Position numbers and translations under genes: made by a program
Part shown: positions 1 to 8,467 of the stretch, in pieces
Position numbering within the stretch: the stretch's first letter is position 1
Layout: every line of letters begins with the position of its first letter
The notes under the pieces: generated by a model
Databases searched by the model: none
What the model was told of the DNA's origin: nothing
What the model saw: the letters and a program-made list of their open reading frames with translations, nothing else
NCBI RefSeq assembly: GCF_001427905.1
Contig: NZ_LMEF01000023.1
Coordinates: forward strand, 412,687 to 476,686
DNA from: Flavobacterium sp. Root420
Lineage (GTDB): Bacteria > Bacteroidota > Bacteroidia > Flavobacteriales > Flavobacteriaceae
Direction: 5' to 3'
DNA length: 64,000 bases

Positions 1-543
1 GGTCTTATCTTCCACTCTAACCCTAATATTATCGATATCCAGAATCCAGCTTCGGCGAAGTGCTTTTTCAACGAATTCCTTTTTTAATTCATTTTTTATT
101 TCAGCTTCAATTTTTATCTTATCAATTACCCCCCTGACACCTTTTAAATAACGAATGGCATTGTCTGCTGCTTTTCTTTGAAAATTCCAATGTAAAATAC
201 CTTCAAGAGTGACCCATCCGTTCTCAACCGTTACTTTTAACCTATGATCAGGAACTGCCCAATTTTCATGCAGGGCTTTAATGACTGAAGCAGCTATTTC
301 TGTATCACTTTTAATAGCTGAAAAATACAGGTCAACTTTTATCTCATCCACGACCGCCTTTACTCCGGCAATATTTTTAACAGCTTGTTCGGCCTCTTTC
401 TTCTGAGTATAATTATCCACTGTTCCTCCAAGGGTAACAATTCCATCGTCGACACTAACATCAATTTCATTAGAACTTAAAAGAGGTTCCCATTTAATGG
501 CCTCTATTACTTCTTTACACAAAACATCATTACTTTTTTTCAT
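1..543 (-). CDS. BON-domain protein, 3' end cut off by window edge
   Basis: Reading from an ATG at 543 toward position 1 gives 181 codons without a stop, so the gene continues outside the window. The protein shows two complete BON domains (about residues 7-70 and 79-144) and the start of a third near 150. Each has the pattern of a helix, a strand with V-x-(V/N)-G-x-V-T-L-x-G, and a V-x-x-V-x-(D/N)-x-(I/V) end. Three BON repeats in a protein of roughly 215-220 residues is the usual architecture of OsmY-like stress proteins. No signal peptide is visible at this start. The family is thought to bind phospholipid or other surfaces; the exact role here is unknown. It is divergent from the thioredoxin-ApbE operon. 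Confidence 0.85.
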   Translation of the reverse strand, partial: MKKSNDVLCKEVIEAIKWEPLLSSNEIDVSVDDGIVTLGGTVDNYTQKKEAEQAVKNIAGVKAVVDEIKVDLYFSAIKSDTEIAASVIKALHENWAVPDHRLKVTVENGWVTLEGILHWNFQRKAADNAIRYLKGVRGVIDKIKIEAEIKNELKKEFVEKALRRSWILDIDNIRVRVEDKT

Positions 544-856
544 GGCTAAAAAAATTAAAAATTTATAACTTTACAATGAAGTAAAATTGAAAAAAGCAGA
601 TTGAAAAACAAATGATTCCCATCAGTTTCAAAAGTGATGCAAATCATTATCACTAGTTAAGAGATTTAATATATTTACAGAAGTATTTGAGAAAAAAACT
701 GGTTTATTTAAAAGTAACCGGACAATATTTAAAAAGAATTAGACACCTAAAAACAATTTGTTTTCATTCAATAAAAATTAATCAAATCTTAAGCACTAAA
801 AAAAAATAAGAAAGGCAACAATTCGTTATTTCGCTAGTAGCCAAAAACAACTGCAA
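544..856. other. Divergent intergenic region between BON gene and thioredoxin operon
   Basis: About 310 very AT-rich bases carry the promoters of both flanking units. I could not find a convincing TAnnTTTG element, and I see no gene or repeat here. Confidence 0.4.
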
Positions 857-1291
857 ATGAAGCTAATTACATTATTCCTGTTATTAACAGTGCTTCCTAT
901 AAATTGGGAACCTGATTTTAACAATGCAAAAAAAATTGCTAAGGAAAAACACGAATTAATTTTATTGAACTTCTCCGGATCTGACTGGTGTGGACCTTGT
1001 ATAGTGTTGCGCAGAGACTATCTTGAAAGTGCTGTTTTTACAGAAATGGCAAATGCCAATTTAGTATTGGTTAATGCTGATTTTCCAAGAAAAAAGAAAA
1101 ATATAGGCACACCGGAACAAGTAAAACGCAATGAAGATTTAGCCGAAATTTACAATAAGGAAGGGAGTTTCCCCCTAACTCTTCTTCTTGATGCTGATGG
1201 CAAAGTGCTTAAAACCTGGCACGGCAAACCTGAAACTACACCTGATGAGTGGACTGCCGAAATAAAAGCGATCTGTGATAGCACAAAATGA
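857..1291 (+). CDS. Thioredoxin-fold protein (secreted) opening an ApbE operon
   Basis: A 144-residue thioredoxin-like protein with a short hydrophobic N-terminus and a SDWCGPC active site (C45, C48). This is the thioredoxin_7/DsbD-C type seen in periplasmic thiol-disulfide proteins. The cis-proline region FPLTLLLD lies near residue 106. It is the first gene of a tight operon: its end overlaps the start of the ApbE gene by 17 bases, and the DUF4266 and DUF3570 genes follow. The likely role is keeping cysteines of a partner in the envelope reduced or oxidised, perhaps those at the C-terminus of the DUF4266 lipoprotein. Family and active site are clear from sequence; the partner is inference. 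Confidence 0.85.
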   Translation: MKLITLFLLLTVLPINWEPDFNNAKKIAKEKHELILLNFSGSDWCGPCIVLRRDYLESAVFTEMANANLVLVNADFPRKKKNIGTPEQVKRNEDLAEIYNKEGSFPLTLLLDADGKVLKTWHGKPETTPDEWTAEIKAICDSTK

Positions 1292-2225
1292 CATACTGAA
1301 AAATAAAAAATATTCGCAATCCCTGAAACTCATGGGAAACAACTTTACTATTACTGTTGTTGCCGCAAATGAGAAAACAGGAAATGAGAATATCAATCTT
1401 GCTATTGAAGAAATCAAGAGAATCGAAAAACTGCTTACTACTTATAAAGAAGACAGCCAGACCAATCTAATTAATGAAAACGCAGGAATTGAGCCTGTCA
1501 AAGTAGATCAAGAAGTTTTTAATCTTATTGAAAGAGCTACAGGGATTTCGAAAATTACACAAGGTGCATTTGATATTTCGTACGGAAGTCTTGACAAAAG
1601 TCTGTGGAATTTTGACAAAACAATGACCAGTCTTCCTGACCCCCAGATAGCAAAAAAAATGATTCACCTTATTGATTATCGAAATATCATTCTTGATAAA
1701 CAGAATTGTACTGTTTTTCTAAAAGAAAAGGGAATGCGGATTGGTTTTGGTGGCATCGGAAAAGGATATGCCGCAGAAATGGCAAAACAAGTACTATTAA
1801 AAAATAATGTTCAGAGCGGTATTATTAATGCCAGTGGTGATCTTTGTGCATGGGGACTACAGCCAAACGGGCAAAAATGGACCATTGGTGTTGCCAATCC
1901 TGACGCCCCGAATGCTGCTTTTTCTTATATGGAAATATCCAACAAGGCAGTTGCCACTTCTGGAAATTATGAAAAATTCGTCACCATCAACGGAAAAAAA
2001 TATTCACATACCATTGATCCAAAAACAGGACTATCAATAACCGGAATAAAAAGTGTTACCATTATCGCTTCAAATGCTGAATTTGCTGATGCAATGGCCA
2101 CTCCAATAGCGGTTATGGGAATTAAAGCAGGACTGTTTCTAATTGACCAGATTCCGGATCTATATTGTATTATCATTGACGACAACAATAAAATTTACAC
2201 TTCAAAAAACATCAACCTGAAATGA
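1275..2225 (+). CDS. apbE: FAD:protein FMN transferase
   Basis: A 316-residue ApbE-family flavin transferase, which in this family moves FMN from FAD onto a Ser/Thr of an extracytoplasmic target protein using Mg2+. Family hallmarks are visible: an early KLMGNNFTI strand, the GFGGIGKGYAAE motif near residue 155, INASGDL near 185, a TSGNYEK segment near 225 and HTIDPKTG near 243. No obvious lipoprotein signal is present at the annotated start. The true start may be a little later, because the ORF overlaps the thioredoxin gene by 17 bases; the MGNNF methionine near residue 20 is an alternative. The stop overlaps the DUF4266 start, indicating translational coupling. Confidence 0.92.
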   Translation: MIAQNDILKNKKYSQSLKLMGNNFTITVVAANEKTGNENINLAIEEIKRIEKLLTTYKEDSQTNLINENAGIEPVKVDQEVFNLIERATGISKITQGAFDISYGSLDKSLWNFDKTMTSLPDPQIAKKMIHLIDYRNIILDKQNCTVFLKEKGMRIGFGGIGKGYAAEMAKQVLLKNNVQSGIINASGDLCAWGLQPNGQKWTIGVANPDAPNAAFSYMEISNKAVATSGNYEKFVTINGKKYSHTIDPKTGLSITGIKSVTIIASNAEFADAMATPIAVMGIKAGLFLIDQIPDLYCIIIDDNNKIYTSKNINLK

Positions 2226-2455
2226 AAAAGCCAAAACAAAAAGCGCTCGTACTATTGTGTAGCATTGCTTTTACAGGTATTCTGCTGACCTCCTGTACTT
2301 CGGTAAAAGAATACCAAAAAGGAAAAATCAACGATTCTGAAATGGTATTATCTAACAGGAAAATCGAAAAGACAGAACTCAGCTTTCAATCCTACCGTGA
2401 AGGAGCTTCCGGAGCAAATTCAGGAAAAAGCGGCGGTGGCTGTGGTTGTAACTAA
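2222..2455 (+). CDS. DUF4266 small lipoprotein, candidate flavinylation target
   Basis: A 77-residue protein that overlaps the ApbE stop codon. It has a signal sequence and lipobox LTSC with the lipidated cysteine at C25, then the DUF4266 core (VKEYQKGKINDSEM around residues 28-41). The tail is rich in Gly/Ser and ends GGGCGCN, with cysteines C74 and C76. The stretch EGASGAN (residues 60-66) resembles the short Ser/Thr-Gly-Ala sites that ApbE enzymes modify. Together with the neighbouring thioredoxin and ApbE, this suggests a membrane-anchored redox carrier holding FMN and a CxC pair. Family assignment is firm; the modification is inference. Confidence 0.85.
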   Translation: MKKPKQKALVLLCSIAFTGILLTSCTSVKEYQKGKINDSEMVLSNRKIEKTELSFQSYREGASGANSGKSGGGCGCN

Positions 2456-2473
2456 TTTTTCATAAAATTAAAA

Positions 2474-3658
2474 ATGAAAAGAATATTCATAACAGGATTT
2501 GCTTTATTGGCACTATTTCAATCAAAAGCGCAAAACGTTACTACTGATTCTACTAGTTATAAAAGCAAAAAATTAAAATTGGAAGAAGTAAATTTAGTAT
2601 CAAGCTACTATAGTCAGGATGGAAACAATTCTGCCGTTACCGGAGGGATTGGTTCTGAACATCTTACCGACATTGCCAATACTATTGATGTTAAATTAGT
2701 CAAGTATGGAGAAACAGGCATTAAGCATACCTTTGATATTGAAGCAGGCATTGATCATTATACCTCTGCATCATCAGATATGATTGATTTGAGTGCCAAT
2801 TCATCTGCTTCATCTTCAGATAATCGTTTTTATCCCTCTTTGACATACTTCAGAGAAAATGAAGAAAAAGGACGAACAATTGGAATTGGCGTATCATCAT
2901 CAACTGAGTTTGATTACCAGTCTTTTGGAGGAAACATCAGTTTCTCGCAAAAAACAAAAGACAAAAACGGAGAATTTACAGCTAAGTTTCAAACCTTTAT
3001 CGATCAGTTAAAACTAATTGAACCCGTTGAAATTCGTCTTCCGGGAAGTGAAGGCTATGAGAGTGCCAACCGAAATACTTTTGCAGGAACTCTAAGTTAC
3101 GCTCAGGTTGTAAACAAAAATCTGCAAATAATGATCGTGGGTGATGTTATCAGTCAAAATGGTTATTTGAGTCTTCCGTTCCACAGGGTTTATTTTACAG
3201 ATGGTTCTGTTCATCAGGAAAAAATGCCGGATACCAGACTAAAAATTCCACTAGGAATCAGGGCCAGTTATTTCTTAGGTGATAATGTAATTATCCGCGC
3301 TTACTACAGGTATTATACTGACGACTGGAGTCTAAAAGCCCATACCGCTGATCTTGAGATTCCTGTAAAACTAACTCAGGCATTCTCCTTAAGTCCGTTT
3401 TATAGATATTATACTCAAACCGGAACTAAGTATTTCAAACCATACGGAGAACATACTGCTGCCGACGAATACTACACCAGTAATTATGATTTGTCAAAGT
3501 TTGACAGTAGTTTCTTTGGAATGGGTATGAAATTTACGCCACTAAACGGAATCTTTGGTCTTAAGCACTGGAATACTTTAGAGATACGTTATGGACATTA
3601 TACAAGGACTACTAATATGACATCTGATATTATAAGTATCAATATTAAATATAAATAG
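2474..3658 (+). CDS. DUF3570 outer-membrane beta-barrel protein
   Basis: A 394-residue secreted protein with a cleavable signal peptide ending near ALFQSKAQ. The body is a string of amphipathic beta strands with alternating aromatic residues, ending in an aromatic-rich strand and a final YK. This matches DUF3570 in length and layout. It is the last gene of the thioredoxin-ApbE-DUF4266 operon, 18 bases after DUF4266, and is followed by a terminator. It is probably an outer-membrane barrel that works with the lipoprotein, for example in export or electron passage. No enzymatic motif is visible. Confidence 0.85.
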   Translation: MKRIFITGFALLALFQSKAQNVTTDSTSYKSKKLKLEEVNLVSSYYSQDGNNSAVTGGIGSEHLTDIANTIDVKLVKYGETGIKHTFDIEAGIDHYTSASSDMIDLSANSSASSSDNRFYPSLTYFRENEEKGRTIGIGVSSSTEFDYQSFGGNISFSQKTKDKNGEFTAKFQTFIDQLKLIEPVEIRLPGSEGYESANRNTFAGTLSYAQVVNKNLQIMIVGDVISQNGYLSLPFHRVYFTDGSVHQEKMPDTRLKIPLGIRASYFLGDNVIIRAYYRYYTDDWSLKAHTADLEIPVKLTQAFSLSPFYRYYTQTGTKYFKPYGEHTAADEYYTSNYDLSKFDSSFFGMGMKFTPLNGIFGLKHWNTLEIRYGHYTRTTNMTSDIISINIKYK

Positions 3659-3688
3659 TTAAAAACTTAATTCATATTACATTCATTA

Positions 3689-3726
3689 AAAACCACCAAA
3701 GTTGTTGACGATGGTGGTTTTAATTT
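3689..3726 (+). terminator. Intrinsic terminator of the ApbE operon
   Basis: Arms AAAACCACCA and TGGTGGTTTT (3689-3698 and 3712-3721) form a perfect 10-bp stem. The 3' arm ends in a short T-run, 30 bases after the DUF3570 stop. Confidence 0.8.
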
Positions 3727-3909
3727 TAGCTAATCAGTGCTCTTTTGTTTAAGAATCATTTTGCTCAGGAATTGACCAAACTTTAAAAAAGAACTGTATA
3801 TAATTTTGATCTAATAAGAAATTGGAGCGATACCTTTTTTACCACAAAAAAATAAGGAGATTTTAATGCAGTTCTCATATAAAAAAAATAAAGTTACATA
3901 CAAATTCAC

Positions 3910-4069
3910 ATCAATCCCCAACAGGACATCCAAACCAAATTCTTTAAGCCAATCAAAGACAGACCCTAAACATAATACGCCAATCTCTTCAAATCTTCGA
4001 TAAATTTTATAGAAATTTGTCCCGTCGATCACTTAAGGAGACAACTATTATATAGTTGTCTCTTTTTTT
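3910..4069 (+). repeat. Class A repeat copy A1 with terminator
   Basis: The body at 3910-4032 is shared with seven other class A copies. It starts ATCAATCCCCAACAGG and ends GTCCCGTCGATCAC, having lost two bases of the usual GAGGTCAC. The attached terminator (GAGACAACT / AGTTGTCTC, T-run to 4069) is the one also found after class B copy B2. The copy sits between convergent genes (DUF3570 and Lrp). The reverse-strand ORF across it is a by-product of the repeat. Confidence 0.85.
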
Positions 4070-4294
4070 ATACACAAATTTCTAGATTTTTCAAGCCTTT
4101 ACAACCTAACATTTTATGGTTCGAATTTTTCATAACAATTCTTAGTCTGTTTGAAATAAACAGTCTAAAAGTGGCTTTATTTGAGATTTAATCGGAGCTG
4201 AACGATGGTTCGAAGTCCTCTTAAGGATATAGGATTTTTTTCTCTTTTGGTTTATCGCAGTTTTTGATGTTAAATATAAAATAATCCCAAAATG
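4031..4294 (+). repeat. Segment D, first copy: possible small RNA with two terminators
   Basis: From the repeat boundary to about 4294 the sequence is closely repeated at 47517-47780. It opens with the terminator of A1. It also contains a CTGTTT-GAAAT-AAACAG hairpin and a GGTTCGAAGTCC stretch, and ends in a second terminator (AAGTCCT 4213-4219 / AGGATTT 4231-4237, T-run to 4241). There is no ORF. It could be a transcribed, structured RNA or the end of a lost mobile element. Confidence 0.5.
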
Positions 4295-4357
4295 GACTTA
4301 ATACATTTTCTGTCACAAAAGCTAAGGCGAATTTCAAATAAATAAGCTATCGCGGAA

Positions 4358-4810
4358 CTATCCATACATATTTTTTACCTCAGACATAACAAAGGTACTT
4401 TGGGTACTCCCTATACTTTCAACTGATCCCAATTTATTAAACACAAAATCCTGATAATGCTTCATGTCTTTGGCGGAAACTTTCATTAAAAAATCGTAAT
4501 CACCTGAGATATTATAACATTCCACAACTTCTTCTATTTTCATAATATCACTAACAAATTGATTCCCGATATTACGATCGTGCTGTTTAAGTTTGATATT
4601 ACAAAAAACAATGAAACCTCTATTTAATTTTTCTGCATCAAGCAGGGCAATATATTTTTTAATATATCCGCTGTTTTCCAATCTTTTAATTCGTTCAAAA
4701 ACAGGCGATGCAGAAAGATTTACCATTTTAGCAAGCTCTTTTACAGTGTATTTAGAATTATCGTGAAGTATATTTAATAACTGAAGATCAATATCGTCTA
4801 TTTGTACCAT
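4358..4810 (-). CDS. Lrp/AsnC-family transcriptional regulator
   Basis: 150 residues. An N-terminal winged helix (residues about 1-60, with LNILHDNSKYTVKELAKMVNLSASPVFERI) is followed by the RAM/AsnC ligand-binding domain with GDYDFLMKV near residue 104. Length and architecture are typical. It lies downstream of, and on the same strand as, the transporter-methionine synthase genes, 225 bases away, so it may respond to an amino acid linked to that locus. That link is inference from position only. Confidence 0.92.
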   Translation of the reverse strand: MVQIDDIDLQLLNILHDNSKYTVKELAKMVNLSASPVFERIKRLENSGYIKKYIALLDAEKLNRGFIVFCNIKLKQHDRNIGNQFVSDIMKIEEVVECYNISGDYDFLMKVSAKDMKHYQDFVFNKLGSVESIGSTQSTFVMSEVKNMYG

Positions 4811-5035
4811 AGAATATTACTTTAATTATGTTTAATTTATTTTTAAATCAGAATAAAATTCTTCAAATATAACCCAAAACAATACAAAAATCTTATTTTA
4901 CAGAGGTAAAAAACACAACAACCTTCAAAACGTATATTTACAGTATAAAAATCTTAATGGTAATATTTTATAGCAGGGAGCGCTATCCTTGGTGCCTTTA
5001 TCAAAAAAAGAGAAAGGGCCACGTCATTAATAAAA

Positions 5036-6028
5036 CTATAATTCTTTTCGTCGAGCCATACCCTGAGCAATGATGCTGGCGGCAATCAATTGCAAGGCAT
5101 GGTAAAGCATGAGCGGCAGCAATACGATGCCGGTGATAGTACTGTGCTGAAAAAGTACTTTTGACATAACGGTGCCGTGTACCAATGACTTTTTAGACCC
5201 GCAGAATAAGACAGTAATACGGTCTTCATCTGAAAAACCAAGCAGGCGGCTCAGTAGTCCGACACAAAAGAATACGGCAAAAAACAACGCCATCATCCCT
5301 GCAGCGAGTCCGGCAAGTTCAAGGGCGGTGAAGCCTTCAAAAAGATGTTCGGAAAATGACTTGCAAAACGACGTGTAAATAATCGTTAGAATAACTGCCT
5401 GATCGAAATATTTGAGCTGTTTCTTGTATTTTTCGGCAATGACGCCGAAACGGGAATTGAGACTTATCCCAATGATGACAGGCAGCAAAACTTGCAGAAT
5501 CAACTTTATGACGATTTGAGTGACATCAAAATCGCCTGTCGCAGAAGCAATAAACAGTCCAACCCAGAGAGGCGTAACGACTACTCCAATCAAACTGGAA
5601 ATGCTTGCATTGAAAATGGCTGCAGGAATGTTTCCCTTAGCGATGGAAACCATGACCACCGAAGATGAAACTGTGGACGGTAACGCTGCCAGAAAAAATA
5701 CGCCCCGCCAAAGCAACTCGAAGCCGTTATTAACAAACAACGGGCGAAATGCCAAAACAATGAGCGGAAAAAATAAAAAGGTTGTCAACTGGACGACAAT
5801 GTGCATTTTCCAATTGGAAAGTCTGGCTTTTAGTTTCTCAACACTTAGACGTAAGCCATAAAACAAGAAAATCAACGAAACGCCTACATTGGCAATCTCC
5901 TCCAGCGAAACAGGTTCTTTGACCATACCTGGCTTTGGCAAAAAATAAGCCATCAGAATCATGGTGGCTATCATTAACAGGAAACCGTCGAAACCTGCTT
6001 TTTTTAATACTTCTAATAATTTCTTCAA
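5036..6028 (-). CDS. SBF-like (bile acid:sodium symporter family) transporter
   Basis: A 330-residue inner-membrane protein with about ten hydrophobic helices, a G-(L/M)-R-L-S-segment after the second helix and ALPSTVSSSVVMVSIAKGN near residue 115, as in SBF-like/YfeH proteins of the CPA clan. The substrate is unknown. It is 57 bases downstream of mesD on the same strand, so it is probably co-transcribed with mesX-mesD. A role in moving a methionine-pathway compound is possible but unproven. The gene is visibly more GC-rich than the spacers around it. Confidence 0.85.
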   Translation of the reverse strand: MKKLLEVLKKAGFDGFLLMIATMILMAYFLPKPGMVKEPVSLEEIANVGVSLIFLFYGLRLSVEKLKARLSNWKMHIVVQLTTFLFFPLIVLAFRPLFVNNGFELLWRGVFFLAALPSTVSSSVVMVSIAKGNIPAAIFNASISSLIGVVVTPLWVGLFIASATGDFDVTQIVIKLILQVLLPVIIGISLNSRFGVIAEKYKKQLKYFDQAVILTIIYTSFCKSFSEHLFEGFTALELAGLAAGMMALFFAVFFCVGLLSRLLGFSDEDRITVLFCGSKKSLVHGTVMSKVLFQHSTITGIVLLPLMLYHALQLIAASIIAQGMARRKEL

Positions 6029-6041
6029 TGTGTTTAAATAT

Positions 6042-6066
6042 TATTCCTCCGTGGAGGCACGGAATT
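6042..6066 (-). promoter_or_regulatory. Overlapping hairpins between mesD and the transporter
   Basis: In the mRNA sense, two alternative short stems overlap here: CCGTG/CACGG and CCTCC/GGAGG. The second would hide a GGAGGAAT sequence just upstream of the transporter start. This could be an attenuator, a processing site or coincidence. Confidence 0.3.
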
Positions 6067-6085
6067 CATTATTAATATATTGAGA

Positions 6086-7117
6086 CTAAATTCCAAGTTC
6101 TTTACGTATAATTTCTGCTCCTGCGCTTAAAGCACTTAACTTGCCTCTGGCTACATCTCTAGATAACGGTGCCATACCGCAGTTTGTAGAAGGGTAAAGA
6201 TTTTCGGCATCTACAAACTCAAGAGCTTTACGCAGGGTAGCAGCTACTTCTTCTGGTGTTTCGATATTGTTGGTTGCCACATCAATGGCACCGACCATTA
6301 CTTTTTTACCGCGAACAAGTTCCATTAAATTTAAAGGCACATTGGAGTTGTGACATTCTAAAGACACCACATCAATTTTAGATTTTTGAATTTTCGGAAA
6401 AATTTCTTCGTATTGTCGCCACTCTGAACCTAGTGTCTTTTTCCAATCAGTATTTGCCTGTATTCCATAACCATAGCAAATATGAACCGCAGTTTGACAG
6501 TGTAAGCCTTCAATGGCTCTTTCTAATGCCGCCATTCCCCAATCGTTTACTTCATCAAAGAACACATTAAATGCAGGTTCATCAAACTGGATAATATCTA
6601 CCCCTGCGTCTTGAAGTTCTCTTGCTTCTTCATTGAGTGCTTTCGCAAATTCCCACGCCAATTTTTCCCGGCTTTTATAATGGTCGTCGTACAAGGTATC
6701 TACCATCGTCAGCGGGCCTGGCAATGCCCATTTTATAGGCTTATTGGTCTGTTTACGTAAAAATTTAGCATCTTCAACAAAAACTGCTTTTTGACGTGCA
6801 ACCTCACCTACAACCACTGGAACACTCGCATCATAACGGTTACGGATTTTTACTGTTTTACGATTTTCAAAATCTACACCGCTTAAATGCTCGATAAAAG
6901 TCGTTACAAAATGCTGACGTGTCTGCTCGCCGTCACAAATGATATCTAGATCTGCCAATTGTTGTTCCTGCAGAGAAATTCGTAAAGCATCTTGTTTCCC
7001 TTCAAGTAGCTGATCGCCTTCTAATTTCCATGGTGACCAAAGTTTTTCGGGTGGAGCAAGCCAGGCAGGTTTGGGTAAACTTCCAACAATAGAGGTGGGT
7101 AATAATAATTTCTTCAT
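6086..7117 (-). CDS. mesD: Core methionine synthase (MetE C-terminal type)
   Basis: 343 residues, equivalent to the catalytic half of cobalamin-independent methionine synthase without the folate-binding N-terminal half. The zinc/homocysteine ligands are in place: H212 and C214 (VHICYG), E254 (LECHNSN) and C313 (NCGMAPL). The N-terminal TSIVGSLPKP and FDEPAF (near 178) are also conserved. It follows the DUF1852 gene by 30 bases. That pairing is the mark of the MesD/MesX system, in which methionine is made without a folate methyl donor and MesX is needed. Family is certain; the MesD label rests on length plus the neighbour. Confidence 0.88.
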   Translation of the reverse strand: MKKLLLPTSIVGSLPKPAWLAPPEKLWSPWKLEGDQLLEGKQDALRISLQEQQLADLDIICDGEQTRQHFVTTFIEHLSGVDFENRKTVKIRNRYDASVPVVVGEVARQKAVFVEDAKFLRKQTNKPIKWALPGPLTMVDTLYDDHYKSREKLAWEFAKALNEEARELQDAGVDIIQFDEPAFNVFFDEVNDWGMAALERAIEGLHCQTAVHICYGYGIQANTDWKKTLGSEWRQYEEIFPKIQKSKIDVVSLECHNSNVPLNLMELVRGKKVMVGAIDVATNNIETPEEVAATLRKALEFVDAENLYPSTNCGMAPLSRDVARGKLSALSAGAEIIRKELGI

Positions 7118-7147
7118 AATAGTATAATTTTAAAGCGTTGTAATCAA

Positions 7148-8200
7148 TTAAAGGGCAAAATTAGCAGACCATTGTTCCAGGAGACTTTTGTAAGGCTTAA
7201 TGAAATGCTCTTCTGCATATTTACCCTGTTCAACAGCCAGTCGGCTGCGCTCTTCGCGGTCATAAACCACGCGAGTCACTGAATAATCTTCGTGTTTAAG
7301 AGTAGGTTGATAGATTTTCCCCGCCACTGAATTTGCATTGTAAATTTCAGGGCGATAAATCTTCTGGAAAGTCTCCATTGTGCTGATTGAGCTGATTAGT
7401 CCAAGATCAGTATAATCAGCAAGTAGATCTCCGGAATGATAAAAAGCCATCGGTGCCACACTATTGGGAGGCATGAAAAAACGAACTTTTAAGCCCATTC
7501 TAGAGAAATATTCATCAGTGATAGAATACTGATCCTGCAGATACTCAAAACCCAGAACCGGATGCTGATACGCAGTGCGAGTATAAGTTTTGTTGCTCGA
7601 TACACTTAGACAAATGATCGGTGACATCTTAAAGTGCTCTTTATAAGTGGCTGAACTCACAAAGCATTTATAAAGTTTTCCGTGCAAATCACCAAAATTT
7701 TCAGGAATAGAAAAATTAGATTTATTTTTATTGTGCTCGGTCAATAAAATACTGAAATCATAATCACGAACATAAGAAGAAAAATTATTTCCGGCAATAC
7801 CTTCGATACGCTGACTAGTCTTGCGGTCAAAAATATTCGTTTTTAAAACTTCAATCAACGGCAGATTGTTAATACCATTCTTATCATCAATACTCATCGT
7901 TACTGTGATGATTTCAAGTTCTACAAGGTAACGATCAGCTTTTGGATTATCCAAATGAGCCAATGCATTGAATCGATTGTTAATCATATTTAATGCATTA
8001 CGTAAGTTTTGTTGGCGATTACCTCCTCTGGCCAGGTTTGCAAAATTGGTTGTCAAACGCGTTTCACTTGAGGGGTGATAGTTTTCATCTAAACAAGTGC
8101 TCTTTAGTGTGAATGCAAAATTATTCTTGATTGTATTCTGGGTGTTTTCAATATTTTGCTTTTCGTTTATTCCCCTATCTTCTTGTATGTTAGCTTTCAT
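7148..8200 (-). CDS. mesX: Putative oxygenase MesX (DUF1852)
   Basis: DUF1852 protein, recognised by FAFTLKSTCLDENY near the N-terminus followed by TTNFANLARG and a C-terminal YNANSVAGK. In other bacteria it is the obligate partner of MesD. I placed the start at the ATG at 8200 (350 residues). The longer frame from a TTG at 8233 is less likely, and even this start leaves about 30 residues before the usual beginning of the family. First gene of mesX-mesD-transporter. It is divergent from the nitroreductase gene, with a 12-bp inverted repeat between them. Confidence 0.85.
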   Translation of the reverse strand: MKANIQEDRGINEKQNIENTQNTIKNNFAFTLKSTCLDENYHPSSETRLTTNFANLARGGNRQQNLRNALNMINNRFNALAHLDNPKADRYLVELEIITVTMSIDDKNGINNLPLIEVLKTNIFDRKTSQRIEGIAGNNFSSYVRDYDFSILLTEHNKNKSNFSIPENFGDLHGKLYKCFVSSATYKEHFKMSPIICLSVSSNKTYTRTAYQHPVLGFEYLQDQYSITDEYFSRMGLKVRFFMPPNSVAPMAFYHSGDLLADYTDLGLISSISTMETFQKIYRPEIYNANSVAGKIYQPTLKHEDYSVTRVVYDREERSRLAVEQGKYAEEHFIKPYKSLLEQWSANFAL

Positions 8201-8302
8201 TTGACGATAATGTTTAGTTTTTTTACCCTGCAAATTTGAATATAAAAGATTAAATATTTTTATTTATACACAAAATCAGTTAATTATTCTTTTTACATCA
8301 AT

Positions 8303-8329
8303 ATTTAAAGATTATTAATCTTTAAATAA
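8303..8329. promoter_or_regulatory. Perfect inverted repeat, candidate operator
   Basis: Arms TATTTAAAGATT (8303-8314) and AATCTTTAAATA (8318-8329) are perfect 12-base complements separated by ATT. They lie in the divergent mesX/nitroreductase spacer, about 100 bases from either start. Their AT-only centre could also reflect base composition, but the arm length is notable. Confidence 0.45.
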
Positions 8330-8435
8330 ATATAATAATGAATGAAAACAGATAAATATTCTTTAGTAACCTAAGATGATTGATTTGGAGTTTCCCAGAG
8401 CACTTCAAAAACTCGAAAAAGAAAACAATATCATT

Positions 8436-8443
8436 TATATTTG
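8436..8443 (+). promoter_or_regulatory. Promoter -7 element TATATTTG for nitroreductase
   Basis: TATATTTG fits the Bacteroidota -7 consensus TAnnTTTG exactly. It lies 24 bases before the ATG at 8468. This supports the ATG rather than the in-frame TTG at 8441, which would fall inside the promoter. No clear -33 TTTG is visible. Confidence 0.5.
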
Positions 8444-8467
8444 CCAAAATTTAAGATAGACATAGTA

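Noticed and set aside
4200..4240. tRNA or tmRNA around the GGTTCGAAGTCC sequence in segment D
   Set aside because: The T-arm-like stem has a mismatch, the second copy pairs worse, and no acceptor stem can be formed.
8441..8467. TTG start for the nitroreductase and TTG start at 8233 for mesX
   Set aside because: The first lies inside the -7 promoter motif; the second adds residues unlike the family. ATG codons at 8468 and 8200 fit better.
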